Positions 26,232 to 34,845 of a DNA stretch of 64,000 bases are shown here, piece by piece (the stretch's first letter is position 1; each line of letters opens with the position of its first letter). Under the pieces are notes generated by a model. It did no database searches and was not told the DNA's origin. It saw nothing but the letters and a program-made list of their open reading frames with translations. Source of the stretch: Dysgonomonadaceae bacterium zrk40 (GTDB lineage: Bacteria; Bacteroidota; Bacteroidia; Bacteroidales; Dysgonomonadaceae). The stretch is taken from assembly GCA_016916535.1 (NCBI GenBank), contig CP070276.1, forward strand, positions 930,001 through 994,000. The letters are read 5' to 3'. Both the position numbers and the translations under genes were made by a program.

Positions 26232-27275
26232 TTATCTCCTCACCGTGATTTCTCCGCGCAACGACTGGTACATCAGCTCCTTCACCTCATTGGGCCGGCA
26301 CCCTTTCCCAAAGAGAGCCATCAGCTTGGCCAACGCCGCCTCGGTGGTGATGTCGTAGCCGCCGATCACCCCGATCCTCTCGAGTCGTTGTCCATTCTCG
26401 TATCGGTGCATCTCCACCGATCCATAAAGGCACTGCGTGACGTTGACCACCACGATGCCACGCTCTACGGCATCACGGATCAACTCCATAAACCAGGGAT
26501 TGATGGGTGAATTGCCGATACCATATGTCTCCAGCACCACACCTCTCAGTCCGGGCACGGTGAGATGTGCCCGCACCACTTCACGACTGATGCCGGGAAA
26601 TAGTTTCAAGACCACCATGTAACGGTCCAGCTCATAATTAAAACATACCGGACGAGCTGCATCCGGCTGGAGAATGGCAGATATGTTGTAGCGTATATCC
26701 AGTCCCGCCTCCGCCAGATAGGGGTAGTTGGGGCTGTTGAAAGCACTGAAATGGTCGGCATTCACCTTGGTAGTCCTGTTGCCCCGCATCAACAGTTTCT
26801 GCATGTAGATGCAGAGCTCCGGCACCACCGGACGTCCGGTTTCATCCTTGTCGGCAGCGATCTCCAGTGCTGTGATCAGGTTCTCCTTGCCGTCGGTGCG
26901 CAACTTGCCGATGGGCAGTTGTGAGCCGGTGAGGATCACGGGCTTGTTCAGGTTCTCCAGCATGAAGCTGAGGGCCGAAGCCGTATAGGCCATGGTATCG
27001 GTGCCGTGCAGGATCACAAAACCGTCGTAACGGTCGTAGTGTGATTCGATCACCTGAACCATCTGCTGCCAGATGGTGATGGAGACGTCCGACGAGTCGA
27101 TGGGTGGATCGAAGAGGTAGGTATCCACGTTGAAGTTGAGCCGCTTGATCTCCGGCATATTCGAACGCAGGTGACTGAAGTTGAAAGGCTCCAGCGCACC
27201 ACTCTCGGGATTCTCCACCATTCCGATGGTTCCACCGGTATATATCAGCAATACGTTTGCGTTTATATCGATCAT
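26232..27275 (-). CDS. ansA: Type I (cytoplasmic) L-asparaginase
   Basis: Hydrolyses asparagine to aspartate and ammonia. The first catalytic Thr is in LLIYTGGTIGM and the second, with its Lys partner system, in GFVILHGTDTMAYTASALSFML. The absence of a signal peptide and the about 347-residue length fit the cytoplasmic type I enzyme. The open frame extends to 27344, but I place the start at the ATG at 27273-27275 (MIDINANVLL). The extra 23 residues are poor in family similarity, and a perfect -7 element (27292-27300) sits inside them. The OsmC-like gene is divergent. Confidence 0.92.
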   Translation of the reverse strand: MIDINANVLLIYTGGTIGMVENPESGALEPFNFSHLRSNMPEIKRLNFNVDTYLFDPPIDSSDVSITIWQQMVQVIESHYDRYDGFVILHGTDTMAYTASALSFMLENLNKPVILTGSQLPIGKLRTDGKENLITALEIAADKDETGRPVVPELCIYMQKLLMRGNRTTKVNADHFSAFNSPNYPYLAEAGLDIRYNISAILQPDAARPVCFNYELDRYMVVLKLFPGISREVVRAHLTVPGLRGVVLETYGIGNSPINPWFMELIRDAVERGIVVVNVTQCLYGSVEMHRYENGQRLERIGVIGGYDITTEAALAKLMALFGKGCRPNEVKELMYQSLRGEITVRR

Positions 27276-27291
27276 CACGGACAATTTTGCA

Positions 27292-27300
27292 GCAAATATA
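27292..27300 (-). promoter_or_regulatory. Bacteroides-type -7 element for ansA
   Basis: The minus strand reads TATATTTGC, a perfect TAnnTTTGC, 17 bases before the chosen start. The leader would be very short. This site argues against the longer open frame being translated. Confidence 0.5.
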
Positions 27301-27459
27301 GCATTTTGCATCGACAGTGGTTTCTTTTTGACATACTTTTTCACAAACAGGAACGAGCCGGAGGAGTAATCCTGACCATCGGTTTCACAATGATCGAACC
27401 AAACGGATGACAGTTTGTTTAACGGGGTAGAAAATTACAAACAGATAAAACAGGTTTTT

Positions 27460-27882
27460 ATGGCTACACATTCCATTCAGACAATTTGGCGAGAGAACAA
27501 TATTTTTGATACCGAGATCGACGGGCACACCATATCCATCGACCTGGGAAAAGAACAGGGGGGTGATGATGCCGGTCCGCGGCCCAAGAAGCTGCTGCTG
27601 ATCTCAGCGGCAGGGTGCTCGGGTCTCGACATCGTGGAGATCGCCCGCAAAATGCGCATCAACCTGAAGAAATTTGAAATCCGCATCGATGCAGAGCTGG
27701 CCGAAGAGCATCCCAAGCAATACACCTCACTGAAGGTGGTCTATGAATTTGAAGGGGAGAATCTGCCGAAGGCGAAGCTGGAGAGAGCCTGCAACCTCTC
27801 GTTCGAGAGCTACTGCGGGGTGATGGCGATGTACCGCAAAGCCATACCGCTGAGCTATGAGGTGGTAGTGAAGGAGGGATGA
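27460..27882 (+). CDS. OsmC/Ohr family protein
   Basis: 140 residues from the ATG at 27460 (MATHSIQTIW); the open frame begins 15 codons earlier without family support. OsmC-like proteins reduce organic or other hydroperoxides with a cysteine pair. Here Cys53 sits in SAAGCSGLDIVEI and Cys119 in ESYCGVMAMY, the two expected positions; Cys111 is extra. The general subgroup (not Ohr proper) is widespread and its substrate is not well known. It lies 109 bases before pgk, which has its own promoter element. Confidence 0.88.
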   Translation: MATHSIQTIWRENNIFDTEIDGHTISIDLGKEQGGDDAGPRPKKLLLISAAGCSGLDIVEIARKMRINLKKFEIRIDAELAEEHPKQYTSLKVVYEFEGENLPKAKLERACNLSFESYCGVMAMYRKAIPLSYEVVVKEG

Positions 27883-27925
27883 ACAAATTGAACCGATTAT
27901 GGAAATTTTTCTGTAAAAAATTAGT

Positions 27926-27934
27926 TATCTTTGC
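27926..27934 (+). promoter_or_regulatory. Bacteroides-type -7 element for pgk
   Basis: TATCTTTGC, a full match to TAnnTTTGC, 57 bases before the pgk start. No TTG is found at the proper distance upstream. Confidence 0.5.
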
Positions 27935-27991
27935 AGTCAGGTTATTCAAACGGAAAGAGATTTCTCACATCAACAACATAAACAGAGAACT

Positions 27992-29254
27992 ATGCAAACA
28001 ATGGACTCATTCAATTTTGCCGGTAAAAAGGCATTCGTTCGCGTGGATTTCAACGTACCACTCGACGAGAACTTCCACATCACTGACGACACCCGCATCC
28101 GGGCGGCCGTTCCCACGCTGAAAAAGATCCTCAGGGATGGCGGCAGCGTGATCATCGGTTCACACCTTGGCCGGCCGAAAGGGGCGACCGACAAGTTCTC
28201 CCTGCGCCACATCCTGCCCCATGTTTCGGAGCTGTTGGGTGTAGATGTACAGTTTGCCGACGACTGCATCGGTGCTGAGACCGAGGCCAAGGCGGCCGCA
28301 CTGCGTCCGGGCGAGGCCCTGCTGCTGGAGAACCTCCGCTTTTATGCAGAGGAGGAGGGCAAACCCCGCGGGCTGGCTGAGGATGCCACCGAGGAGGAGA
28401 CAGCTACCGCGAAGAAGGCAGTGAAGAAATCACAGAAGGAGTTCACCAAAAAGCTGGCCTCCTATGCCGATGTCTATGTCAACGATGCCTTCGGCACCGC
28501 ACACCGTGCCCACGCCTCCACAGCCCTGATCGCCGATCATTTCGATGCAGATCACAAGCTGTTCGGCTACCTCCTGCAAAATGAGATCACCGCCGTAGAG
28601 AAGGTGATGAAGGAGACAGAACGTCCCTTCACCGCCATCATGGGTGGTTCTAAAGTATCCTCCAAGATCGAGATCATCCGCAACCTGCTCGACAAGGTAG
28701 ACAACCTGATCCTGGCAGGAGGCATGACCTACACCTTCGCGAAGGCTTTCGACGGCAAGATTGGCGACTCCATCGTGGAGAACGACAAGCTGGACCTGGC
28801 CCGTGAGCTGGTGGAGATGGCAAAAGCAAAGGGTGTGAACCTGGTGCTGGCCGCCGACGCCAAGATCGCTGACAGCTTCAGCAACGATGCCAACACCGGC
28901 TTCGCGTCGGTGAAGGAGATCCCCGACGGCTGGGAAGGTCTCGACATCGGTCCGGACGCTGAGAAACTGTTCACCGAGGTGATCAAGAACTCAAAAACCA
29001 TCCTCTGGAACGGACCGGTGGGTGTGTTCGAGTTCGATAACTTCGACAAGGGATCACGTGCCGTCTCCGACGCCATCGTGGAAGCAACCCAGAAAGGTGC
29101 CTTCTCACTCGTTGGCGGCGGCGACTCTGTTGCCTGCGTCAACAAGTTCGGCCATGCCGATCAGGTATCCTACGTATCCACCGGCGGGGGTGCCCTGCTG
29201 GAGATGATCGAGGGTAAGGTGCTTCCCGGCATCAAGGCGATCCGCGGATACTAA
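27992..29254 (+). CDS. pgk: Phosphoglycerate kinase
   Basis: Transfers the acyl phosphate of 1,3-bisphosphoglycerate to ADP in glycolysis. [15 protein letters not shown] (residues 11-25), [18 protein letters not shown] (substrate basic patch), [28 protein letters not shown] and the nucleotide loop [13 protein letters not shown] are all in order. The 420-residue length is typical. An in-frame ATG at 28001 is a second possible start, three codons later. A strong terminator follows. Confidence 0.97.
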   Translation: MQTMDSFNFAGKKAFVRVDFNVPLDENFHITDDTRIRAAVPTLKKILRDGGSVIIGSHLGRPKGATDKFSLRHILPHVSELLGVDVQFADDCIGAETEAKAAALRPGEALLLENLRFYAEEEGKPRGLAEDATEEETATAKKAVKKSQKEFTKKLASYADVYVNDAFGTAHRAHASTALIADHFDADHKLFGYLLQNEITAVEKVMKETERPFTAIMGGSKVSSKIEIIRNLLDKVDNLILAGGMTYTFAKAFDGKIGDSIVENDKLDLARELVEMAKAKGVNLVLAADAKIADSFSNDANTGFASVKEIPDGWEGLDIGPDAEKLFTEVIKNSKTILWNGPVGVFEFDNFDKGSRAVSDAIVEATQKGAFSLVGGGDSVACVNKFGHADQVSYVSTGGGALLEMIEGKVLPGIKAIRGY

Positions 29255-29297
29255 ACAGCAAAAGGGACCGCCCCCTGCAGTCCCGCTAAATCAATAG

Positions 29298-29330
29298 ACC
29301 GTACGAGCAACTTGTTCGTACGGTTTTTGT
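29298..29330 (+). terminator. Intrinsic terminator of pgk
   Basis: ACCGTACGAGCAA (29298-29310) is almost fully complementary to TTGTTCGTACGGT (29312-29324), giving about 12 bp after loop opening, and is followed by TTTTGTTTT. Confidence 0.9.
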
Positions 29331-29369
29331 TTTGCACCCCTCCCTTTATGTTATCTCATCATTTTTTTG

Positions 29370-29377
29370 TAATTTTG
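29370..29377 (+). promoter_or_regulatory. Bacteroides-type -7 element for pheT
   Basis: TAATTTTG matches TAnnTTTG and lies 27 bases before the pheT ATG. No clear -33 box. Confidence 0.45.
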
Positions 29378-29404
29378 GGCTCAATTTGACTCAATCATTC
29401 AACA

Positions 29405-31867
29405 ATGAACATTTCGTACAACTGGCTCAGGGAATATCTGCAATTTGAGATGACGCCGCAACAGACGGCCGACATGCTCACCTCCATCGGACTGGAAACA
29501 GGCAGCGTGGAGGAGATCCAAACCATCCGTGGCGGTCTGGAGGGACTGGTGATTGGTGAGGTGCTCACCTGCACCGAGCATCCCAACTCCGACCATCTGC
29601 ACCTCACCACCGTAAACACCGGCAACGGCGGGGAACCGCTGAAAATTGTCTGCGGCGCGCCCAACGTGGCTGCCGGACAGAAGGTGGTGGTGGCTACCGT
29701 GGGCACCAGGCTCTGGTTCGGTGAGGAGGAGATCACCATCAAGCGATCCAAGATTCGCGGCGAAGAATCCCTCGGGATGATCTGCGCCGAGGATGAGATC
29801 GGCATCGGCACCTCGCACGACGGCATCATCGTTCTTCCCTCCGATGCGGAGGTAGGGACCCCTGCCAAAGAGTACTACAATGTGAAGAGCGACTGGGTGC
29901 TGGAGGTGGACATCACCCCCAACCGGGTGGATGCGGCTTCCCACTATGGGGTGGCGCGCGACCTGGCAGCAGCACTCACACAGGCTGGCATCCCCTGCAA
30001 GCTGCAGAAACCCTCGGTCGACGCGTTTACCGTAGACAAGAGCGATGGCGGCATCGAGGTAATCGTAGAGGACCTGGAAGCCTGCCCCCGCTACTCCGGT
30101 CTCACCATTCGCGGCGTCACCGTTCAGGAGAGCCCCGACTGGCTGAAGAACCGGTTGCAGGTGATTGGCCTGCGCCCCATCAACAACATCGTGGACATCA
30201 CCAATTATGTGTTGCATGAGACGGGACATCCCCTCCATGCCTTCGACGCGGCATACATCAGCGGCAACGAGGTGGTGGTGCGTACCCAACCCGAAAAGAC
30301 AAAATTCATAACACTCGACGAACAGGAGCGGGAGCTGAGCGACCGTGACCTGATGATCTGCAACAGCGATGAGGGGATGTGCATTGCCGGTGTCTTCGGG
30401 GGACTCCATTCGGGCGTCACCATGGAGACCCGCGACATCTTCCTCGAGTCGGCCTACTTCAACCCCACCCGGGTACGGAAGACCGCACGGCGGCACGGCC
30501 TTAACACCGACTCCTCCTTCCGCTTCGAACGGGGTGCCGACCCCAACAACACGCTCTACGTGCTCAAACGGGCTGCACTGCTCGTGAAGGAGCTGGCAGG
30601 CGGCACCATCGAAGGCGAGATACGGGACATCTACCCCACACCGGTGGAAAAAGCCACCGTGAGCCTCGCCTACAAAAAAGTCAATTCCCTCATCGGGAAG
30701 GAGATCCCCGCGGAGACGGTGAAAAACATCCTCCGCAGCCTGGAGATCGATATCGAACGGGAGAACAGTGAAGAGCTGACCCTCCGCATCCCCACCTACC
30801 GTGTGGATGTGACCCGCGACGTGGATGTGATCGAGGATATCCTCCGCATCTACGGATACAACAACGTGGAGTTTAGTCACTCACTCAAGGGGAACCTCTC
30901 CTACCAGACCCCTACCGACCGTAAGCACAAGCTGCAGACGCTGATCTCCGAGCAGCTCACCGCCGCCGGCTTCAGCGAGATCCTCAACAACTCGCTCACG
31001 AAAAAGAGCTATTACGAACCGCTCACCTCCTACCCCGCCCCACACTGCGTATCACTGGTCAACCCGCTGAGCGGCGACCTGAGCGTGATGCGGCAGACAC
31101 TGCTGTTCGGGGGACTGGAGAGCATCGCCTACAACCGCAACCGCAAAAACAACGATCTCCGCCTCTATGAGTTCGGTAACTGCTATCACTACGACGGGGA
31201 GAAACAACAACAGGAGCAAATCCTGGCGCCCTACTCCGAGGAGACGATGATTGGGCTCTGGCTCTGCGGCAAGCGCACCCGCAAGAACTGGGCCGCCGCG
31301 GAGGAGCAGACCAGCGTCTACGAGTTGAAAGCCCACCTGGAGAACATCCTCAGGAGGCTGGGCATCAACGGCAACGGCATCCGCTACGAGATGCTGCAGA
31401 ACGACATCTATTCCACGGCCATGAGACTGAGCACCCGCAAGGAGCTGATCGGCAGCTTCGGCATCGTCAACCCGCAGCTGTGCAAGCAGTTCGACATCGA
31501 CACCGAGGTCTTCTATGCAGAGATGAGCTGGGACAAGCTGATGCAGGAGAGTGATAAAAAGAGCGTGAGCTTCACCGAGATCTCCCGCTTCCCTGCCGTG
31601 AGCAGGGACCTGGCACTGCTGATCGACCAGGGTGTCTCCTTCACGCAGATCGAGCAGGTGGCCCGAACTACCGAGAAGAAGCTGCTGAAGCAGGTGGCCC
31701 TCTTCGATGTATACGAGGGGAAGAACCTGCCGGAGGGCAAGAAATCCTACGCGGTCAACTTCCTGCTGCAGGATGAAACAAAGACACTGAACGACAAACA
31801 GATCGACGGCGTGATGAACCGCATCCGGCAGAACCTGGAACAGGAGCTGGGGGCACAGCTCCGTTGA
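29405..31867 (+). CDS. pheT: Phenylalanyl-tRNA synthetase beta subunit
   Basis: Forms the alpha2/beta2 enzyme with PheS and binds and edits tRNA-Phe. The 820-residue chain shows the N-terminal tRNA-binding/EMAP-like domain (about 40-150, HPNSDHLHLTTVNTG), the B3/B4 editing region (about 215-390, with VDITNYVLHETGHPLHAFD), the B5 domain (about 405-475), the catalytic-core-like module (about 490-690) and the C-terminal FDX-ACB domain (about 725-820). pheS is not adjacent, so the two subunits are encoded apart, as is common in Bacteroidota. yebC follows after 104 bases. Confidence 0.96.
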   Translation: MNISYNWLREYLQFEMTPQQTADMLTSIGLETGSVEEIQTIRGGLEGLVIGEVLTCTEHPNSDHLHLTTVNTGNGGEPLKIVCGAPNVAAGQKVVVATVGTRLWFGEEEITIKRSKIRGEESLGMICAEDEIGIGTSHDGIIVLPSDAEVGTPAKEYYNVKSDWVLEVDITPNRVDAASHYGVARDLAAALTQAGIPCKLQKPSVDAFTVDKSDGGIEVIVEDLEACPRYSGLTIRGVTVQESPDWLKNRLQVIGLRPINNIVDITNYVLHETGHPLHAFDAAYISGNEVVVRTQPEKTKFITLDEQERELSDRDLMICNSDEGMCIAGVFGGLHSGVTMETRDIFLESAYFNPTRVRKTARRHGLNTDSSFRFERGADPNNTLYVLKRAALLVKELAGGTIEGEIRDIYPTPVEKATVSLAYKKVNSLIGKEIPAETVKNILRSLEIDIERENSEELTLRIPTYRVDVTRDVDVIEDILRIYGYNNVEFSHSLKGNLSYQTPTDRKHKLQTLISEQLTAAGFSEILNNSLTKKSYYEPLTSYPAPHCVSLVNPLSGDLSVMRQTLLFGGLESIAYNRNRKNNDLRLYEFGNCYHYDGEKQQQEQILAPYSEETMIGLWLCGKRTRKNWAAAEEQTSVYELKAHLENILRRLGINGNGIRYEMLQNDIYSTAMRLSTRKELIGSFGIVNPQLCKQFDIDTEVFYAEMSWDKLMQESDKKSVSFTEISRFPAVSRDLALLIDQGVSFTQIEQVARTTEKKLLKQVALFDVYEGKNLPEGKKSYAVNFLLQDETKTLNDKQIDGVMNRIRQNLEQELGAQLR

Positions 31868-31971
31868 TCTGTCGCTTCGTGGATGTGAAAATGTGCCGAT
31901 AACAATCAATATAAACATACAACCAATCCGTTGCGCCTTGCACAAAGACCGGGGATCAGATTCAAAACAAT

Positions 31972-32682
31972 ATGGGAAGAGCATTTGAATACAGGAAAGC
32001 AACCAAGATGAAACGCTGGGGCAACATGGCCCGCGTCTTCACCAAACTGGGGAAACAGATCACCATCGCCGTACGCGAGGGGGGACCGGAACCAGACACC
32101 AACCCGCGCCTGCGCGTGCTGATGCAGCAGGCCAAGAAGGAGAACATGCCGAAGGATAACGTGGAACGGGCCATCAAGAAGGCTACCGACAAGGATGTCT
32201 CCGACTATAAGGAGATGGTCTACGAAGGATACGGACCTTTCGGCATCGCCATCGTGGTGGAGACCGCCACCGACAACCCCACCCGCACCGTGGCCAACGT
32301 GCGCAGCTACTTCAACAAGCATGGCGGCTCGCTCGGCACCTCGGGCAGCCTCGAGTTCCTCTTCGACCACAAGTGCGTCTTCAAGATTGCCGAGAAAGAG
32401 GGTGTCTCCATCGAGGATCTTGAGCTGGAGCTGATCGACTATGGCGTGGACGAGCTGGAGGTGGAGGAAGGAGAGATCCTGCTCTACGGCGAATTCAAAT
32501 CCTATTCCGACATCCAGTCCTACCTCGAGGAGAACGGCTATGAGATCCACTCTGCCGAGTTCGAACGGATCCCGCACGACACCAAGGAGCTGGACGAGGA
32601 GCAGCGCACCCAGATCGAGAAGCTGCTCGACAAGTTCGAAGAGGACGAAGATGTGCAGAACGTGTTCCACAACATGGCGTAA
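31972..32682 (+). CDS. yebC: YebC/PmpR family regulatory protein
   Basis: 236 residues. The N-terminal GRAFEYRKATKMKRWGNMAR and the MPKDNVERAIKKA helix are typical of the family, as is YEGYGPFGIAIVVE. YebC proteins are described both as DNA-binding regulators and, more recently, as translation factors that relieve ribosome stalling; the sequence does not tell which applies. It is cytoplasmic. A terminator follows, and the gene probably shares the pheT message. Confidence 0.94.
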   Translation: MGRAFEYRKATKMKRWGNMARVFTKLGKQITIAVREGGPEPDTNPRLRVLMQQAKKENMPKDNVERAIKKATDKDVSDYKEMVYEGYGPFGIAIVVETATDNPTRTVANVRSYFNKHGGSLGTSGSLEFLFDHKCVFKIAEKEGVSIEDLELELIDYGVDELEVEEGEILLYGEFKSYSDIQSYLEENGYEIHSAEFERIPHDTKELDEEQRTQIEKLLDKFEEDEDVQNVFHNMA

Positions 32683-32730
32683 ACAGCACGAGCCGTTTCC
32701 TTAAAAGTGAAACGGGTCTAAATATTGAGA

Positions 32731-32762
32731 AAGCGAGGGGTGTTGCATCCCTCGCTTTTTTA
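32731..32762 (+). terminator. Intrinsic terminator of yebC
   Basis: AAGCGAGGG (32731-32739) pairs with CCCTCGCTT (32749-32757) around a 9-base loop and is followed by a run of U residues. Confidence 0.9.
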
Positions 32763-32803
32763 TCGCCCTTTTGGCGATTTTATCCTCACCCTCTCCGGTA
32801 TAG

Positions 32804-32858
32804 GTTCTAATCTCGTTCTAATATGGTTCTAATATGGTTCTAATCTCGTTCTAATATA
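32804..32858. repeat. Five tandem copies of an 11-bp repeat
   Basis: The units are GTTCTAATCTC, GTTCTAATATG, GTTCTAATATG, GTTCTAATCTC and GTTCTAATATA, in perfect 11-base register. The first eight bases, GTTCTAAT, never change and only the last three alternate. The period is close to one helical turn, so the same face of DNA would be presented five times. Confidence 0.9.
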
Positions 32859-33009
32859 TTCGAAGGAGTAAAGAGTCAGTTCAGACCCAGTTCACAGTTT
32901 TTTACGACCGATCACCCTCGCAGCATATCCAAATACCTTCGCTTTGGCTGAAACTACATTGAAAATAACATGCGCCACTTGCGTCGCTGATTTTCACCCC
33001 ACAATCGGT

Positions 33010-33050
33010 AAAAAAAAAGGCTTCCCAATACTGAAGTATTGCAGAAGCCT
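33010..33050 (-). terminator. Intrinsic terminator of the tRNA-Glu gene
   Basis: On the minus strand a two-part stem, AGGCTTC/GAAGCCT outside (33044-33050 with 33018-33024) and CAATACT/AGTATTG inside (33035-33041 with 33026-33032), is followed by eight or more U residues. Confidence 0.9.
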
Positions 33051-33060
33051 GTTAAAGTCG

Positions 33061-33132
33061 TAGCGCATAGCGGAATCGAACCGCTATTCATTGCCTGAGA
33101 AACAATTTTCCTAACCGTTAGAAGAATGCGCC
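33061..33132 (-). tRNA. tRNA-Glu (anticodon CTC)
   Basis: The minus strand folds as a cloverleaf of about 72 bases. The acceptor stem is GGCGCAT/ATGCGCT (last pair G-U). The D arm is TTCT/AGGA with GG in the loop. The anticodon stem is ATTGT/GCAAT around the loop TTCTCAG, so the anticodon is CTC. The T arm is AGCGG/CCGCT with loop TTCGATT. CCA is not encoded. The body resembles other Bacteroidales tRNA-Glu genes, which often end TGCGCTAC. Confidence 0.87.
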
Positions 33133-33147
33133 CTTTGGAATGATGGT

Positions 33148-33156
33148 GCAAAGTTA
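33148..33156 (-). promoter_or_regulatory. Bacteroides-type -7 element for tRNA-Glu
   Basis: The minus strand reads TAACTTTGC, a match to TAnnTTTGC, 15 bases before the mature 5' end of the tRNA. Confidence 0.5.
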
Positions 33157-33206
33157 TGGAAAAAAATAAAACAGTGTTTCTTTCCGGGATTATTTTTTTC
33201 TCTTTT

Positions 33207-34298
33207 TTACCGGTGAATACGATAGTAGGCATCCAGCGCCTCCCGCGCGGCCGTGAAAGAGCTCTTGCGGTCCTGCAGCACCTCACCTTCGAGACGTGTC
33301 AGCAGCTGCGCGATTGCAGGATCACGGTAGAAGCCATTGCGCAGCTGCTCGTTGATGCTCTCAAACATCCAGTACTTCGCCTGCTCCTTGCGCTTGCGGT
33401 CGAAGTATCCATTCTCCCTCACAAAGGTGATATAGCGGTGGATCATCTCCCACACCTCAGCAATCCCGATCTTATAATAGCCTGAATAGGTGAGCACCTC
33501 GGGCGACCAGCCTGATTCAGGCAGGGGATAGAGATGCAGGGCGTTGCGCAGCTGACGCCGTGCCATGTTCGCCTTGTCGATGTTGTCGCCGTCCGCCTTG
33601 TTGATCACGATGCCGTCGGCCATCTCCATGATGCCCCGCTTGATGCCCTGCAGCTCATCGCCGGTGCCGGCCAGCTGGATCAGCAGGAAGAAGTCGACCA
33701 TCGAGTGGACCGCTGTCTCCGACTGCCCCACCCCCACTGTCTCCACGAAGAGGTAATCGAACCCCGCTGCTTCACAGAGCACGATGATCTCGCGGGTCTT
33801 GCGTGCCACGCCGCCCAGCGAGCCGGCCGAAGGTGAAGGGCGGATGAAAGCGTTCTCCGCCATGGAGAGCTTCTCCATCCGTGTCTTGTCCCCCAGGATG
33901 CTCCCCTTGGAGCGCTCGCTGGAGGGGTCGATGGCCAGCACCGCCAGCTTGTGCCCCTGCTCAAGCAGGTGCATGCCGAACGCATCGATGGAAGTGCTCT
34001 TTCCCGCTCCCGGCACTCCGGTGATCCCCACCCTGATGGAGTTGCCCGAATGGGGGAGGCACTGTTCGATGATGGCCTGAGCCGTCTCCTGGTGCTCCGG
34101 CAGCGAGCTCTCCACCAGGGTCACCGCCTGACTGAGGAGCACCCTGTCGCCCGAGAAAATTCCTTTCACATACTCCTCCACGGGTCGCAATGTTTGCCTG
34201 TTGCGTCTTTTCAGATAGGGGTTCACGCTGGGTGGTTGCAGGATGCCTTTGTTCACTTTCAGGCCGTTGTATTTTGGGTCGTTTTCGGGATGTTCCAT
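33207..34298 (-). CDS. meaB: MeaB/ArgK-family GTPase (methylmalonyl-CoA mutase associated)
   Basis: A 363-residue G3E GTPase that guards and reloads the cobalamin cofactor of methylmalonyl-CoA mutase. Walker A is GVPGAGKS at residues 95-102, followed by LAIDPSSERSKGSILGDKTRM, FLVETVGVGQSETAV-like (Walker B region, VETVGVGQSE) and the NKADGDN base-recognition motif. The C-terminal helical dimerisation part is present. The mutase genes are not in this window. In Bacteroidales the mutase serves succinate-to-propionate fermentation, which fits an anaerobe. A promoter with both boxes lies upstream. Confidence 0.93.
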   Translation of the reverse strand: MEHPENDPKYNGLKVNKGILQPPSVNPYLKRRNRQTLRPVEEYVKGIFSGDRVLLSQAVTLVESSLPEHQETAQAIIEQCLPHSGNSIRVGITGVPGAGKSTSIDAFGMHLLEQGHKLAVLAIDPSSERSKGSILGDKTRMEKLSMAENAFIRPSPSAGSLGGVARKTREIIVLCEAAGFDYLFVETVGVGQSETAVHSMVDFFLLIQLAGTGDELQGIKRGIMEMADGIVINKADGDNIDKANMARRQLRNALHLYPLPESGWSPEVLTYSGYYKIGIAEVWEMIHRYITFVRENGYFDRKRKEQAKYWMFESINEQLRNGFYRDPAIAQLLTRLEGEVLQDRKSSFTAAREALDAYYRIHR

Positions 34299-34336
34299 TT
34301 TAGCTGTTCAAATTAAAAAAACCGAATGAAGCACCT

Positions 34337-34368
34337 GCAAAGATACTCCATCCGGCCAGTATTATCAA
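34337..34368 (-). promoter_or_regulatory. meaB promoter with -33 and -7 boxes
   Basis: The minus strand shows TTG (34366-34368), a 20-base spacer and TATCTTTGC (34337-34345). This is the best complete Bacteroides-type promoter in the window, 39 bases before the start codon at 34298. Confidence 0.65.
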
Positions 34369-34380
34369 TTCCTGTTGAAT

Positions 34381-34767
34381 CTATTTCTTCGGGAGCACGT
34401 TCCCCTTGATCCGCAACACATAAACTGTATCGGGAACATTGGTGTAGACGGTGATGCTTTTGTTGAAGGTGCCGGGACGGGCTACCGTGGAATATTTGGC
34501 GGAGATAATCCCTTTCTTGCCAGGCAGGATCGGTTCTCGGGTAAAACCCGGAGTGGTGCAACCACAGGAGGCAGAAACACGTCTGATGATCAGCGGTGTT
34601 GTGCCGGTATTGGTAAATTCAAACTGGGTGGTGACCGCGCCCATCTCCTCCTTGATGGTTCCGAAGTTGTGTTCCGTTTTCTCAAACTCCATCCCCGGCT
34701 TCTCCTGTGAGAAGGCCATCAGGCTGCAGAGCATCACGGTAAAAATCAAAAGAGTTGCTCGTTTCAT
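34381..34767 (-). CDS. DUF1573 domain-containing protein
   Basis: 128 residues with a signal peptide ending at FSQ (about 1-21), so it is periplasmic or surface exposed. The rest is one DUF1573 Ig-like domain: FEKTEHNFGTIKE, FEFTNTGTTPLIIRRVSASCGCTTP and the Pro-Gly turn before ISAKYSTVARPG. The CGCT motif is a hallmark. The domain is very common in Bacteroidota and no function has been assigned that I know of. The alpha-2-macroglobulin-like gene ends 78 bases upstream on the same strand, but a separate -7 element (34816-34824) lies between them. Confidence 0.9.
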   Translation of the reverse strand: MKRATLLIFTVMLCSLMAFSQEKPGMEFEKTEHNFGTIKEEMGAVTTQFEFTNTGTTPLIIRRVSASCGCTTPGFTREPILPGKKGIISAKYSTVARPGTFNKSITVYTNVPDTVYVLRIKGNVLPKK

Positions 34768-34815
34768 ATCAGTTTCTGTTAATCGTTTTCGTTCGTTTCA
34801 ATCATTCACTCGTCT

Positions 34816-34824
34816 GCAAATGTA
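34816..34824 (-). promoter_or_regulatory. Bacteroides-type -7 element for the DUF1573 gene
   Basis: The minus strand reads TACATTTGC, a match to TAnnTTTGC, 48 bases before the start at 34767. Confidence 0.5.
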
Positions 34825-34845
34825 ACAATTTTGCCCGTGCAGCGT

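Larger units (their letters stand above)
32683..33060. other. Non-coding stretch between yebC and the tRNA gene
   Basis: 378 bases without a credible gene. It holds a small hairpin CCGTTTC/GAAACGG (32693-32699 with 32709-32715), the yebC terminator, an 11-bp tandem repeat and the tRNA terminator. The remainder (about 32860-33005) shows nothing I can name. Confidence 0.7.

Noticed and set aside
27276-27344. Longer N-terminus for the asparaginase
   Set aside because: The extra residues are not part of the family and contain the promoter element.
29399-30880. A 493-codon open frame on the minus strand opposite pheT
   Set aside because: The plus strand encodes a complete PheT with all domains. 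The antisense frame has no recognisable domain and is a shadow of biased codon use.
32804-32858. A CRISPR array
   Set aside because: The units are only 11 bases and directly adjoining, with no spacers and no cas genes.
33207-34298. A methylmalonyl-CoA mutase locus
   Set aside because: Only the GTPase meaB is present; no mutase subunit gene is seen on either side.
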